DNA of 33,002 bases from an uncultured Selenomonas sp. (GTDB lineage: Bacteria > Bacillota > Negativicutes > Selenomonadales > Selenomonadaceae): positions 1-33,002 of the forward strand of contig CACXCN010000090.1 in assembly GCA_902766095.1 (NCBI GenBank). The letters run 5' to 3'. The notes under the pieces were generated by a model. That model had not been told where the DNA came from, made no database searches, and was given only the letters and a program-made list of their open reading frames with translations. A program made the position numbers and the translations under genes. Of this stretch, positions 32,882 to 33,002 are shown one piece after another (the stretch's first letter is position 1; every line of letters starts with the position of its first letter).

Positions 32882-32912
32882 AAAGCGCACCCCCAAGCAA
32901 GGATGCGCTTTT
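32882..32912 (-). terminator. rRNA operon terminator
   Basis: On the minus strand AAAGCGCATCC and GGGGTGCGCTTT form an 11-bp stem with a short loop just after the 5S rRNA 3' end, then a T-rich tail. It should end the rRNA operon. Confidence 0.8.
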
Positions 32913-32917
32913 GCCTA

Positions 32918-33002
32918 ACTGACAGCTTCCTATCCTCCCAGGCCGTCACCAGCCAAGTACTTTCGGCGTTTGAATGCTTAACTACTGTGTTCGGAATGGG
33001 AA
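32918..33002 (-). rRNA. rrf: 5S ribosomal RNA, 3' part
   Basis: Read on the minus strand, the last 85 nt match the conserved 3' two thirds of bacterial 5S rRNA: CCCATTCCGAACACAG, GTTAAGC, CGCCGAAAGTACTTGG and the CTGGGAGGATAGGAAGCTG end. The 5' third lies beyond the window, as would the 23S and 16S genes. The exact 3' end is an estimate. Confidence 0.95.

Overview
The window looks like chromosomal DNA of an anaerobic, flagellated member of the Negativicutes (Selenomonadaceae-like). This is inferred from gene content: a Na+-pumping decarboxylase membrane pair (OadG/OadB), a Dcu-type C4-dicarboxylate carrier beside a D-malate/tartrate dehydrogenase, FeoAB iron uptake, motAB, and cobalamin-synthesis and uptake genes, all in a moderately GC-rich genome with spacers of AT-rich promoters. 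No phylogenetic marker is complete: only the 3' part of a 5S rRNA lies at the right edge. All but two protein genes are on the minus strand; the exceptions are the YigZ-family gene and a LysR regulator. No tRNA, CRISPR array, transposase, integrase or phage gene was seen.

Layout, left to right. 1-246: end region with a hairpin downstream of an amino acid permease and one copy of a structured repeat. 247-2531: divergent permease and YigZ-family gene. 2536-10151: a long minus-strand run that reads (from its promoter near 10200) mnmA, NYN-RHH protein, DUF3783 protein, coiled-coil membrane protein, an orphan NitT/TauT-type ABC transporter (SBP, ATPase, permease), and a membrane-anchored metallopeptidase-like protein made of two tandem copies of one domain, only the first with an intact zinc site. 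10403-12903: feoA-feoB-FeoB-associated Cys-rich protein, driven by a promoter flanked by inverted copies of a Fur-like operator. 13029-16525: cbiL followed by a BtuFCD/FecBCD-type ABC importer. 16643-18148: oadG-oadB without the carboxyltransferase or biotin subunits. 18356-23264: cdaA-cdaR-FAD protein-glmM, linking c-di-AMP synthesis to peptidoglycan precursor supply. 23502-24591: ilvE. 24652-26627: acpS and the NAD(P)HX repair gene nnr. 26732-28547: motA-motB. 28579-32321: LysR regulator, D-malate/tartrate dehydrogenase and dicarboxylate carrier, with a folded REP-like element between the last two. 32452-33002: a small two-helix membrane protein and the 5S rRNA end of an rRNA operon.

Most of the window is housekeeping or catabolic. 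The parts that ordinary annotation explains least are: (i) a 33-nt repeat at 81-113 and 10216-10248 whose substitutions preserve a stem on the plus strand and whose complement resembles the conserved 3' region of tmRNA; (ii) the tandem-duplicated peptidase with a dead second half; (iii) the NYN-RHH/DUF3783/coiled-coil trio with overlapping reading frames; (iv) the REP-like element between the dicarboxylate carrier and the dehydrogenase. Several starts were moved from the longest reading frame on ribosome-binding-site evidence, and one 52-residue gene (10403-10561) was found by reading the sequence directly.
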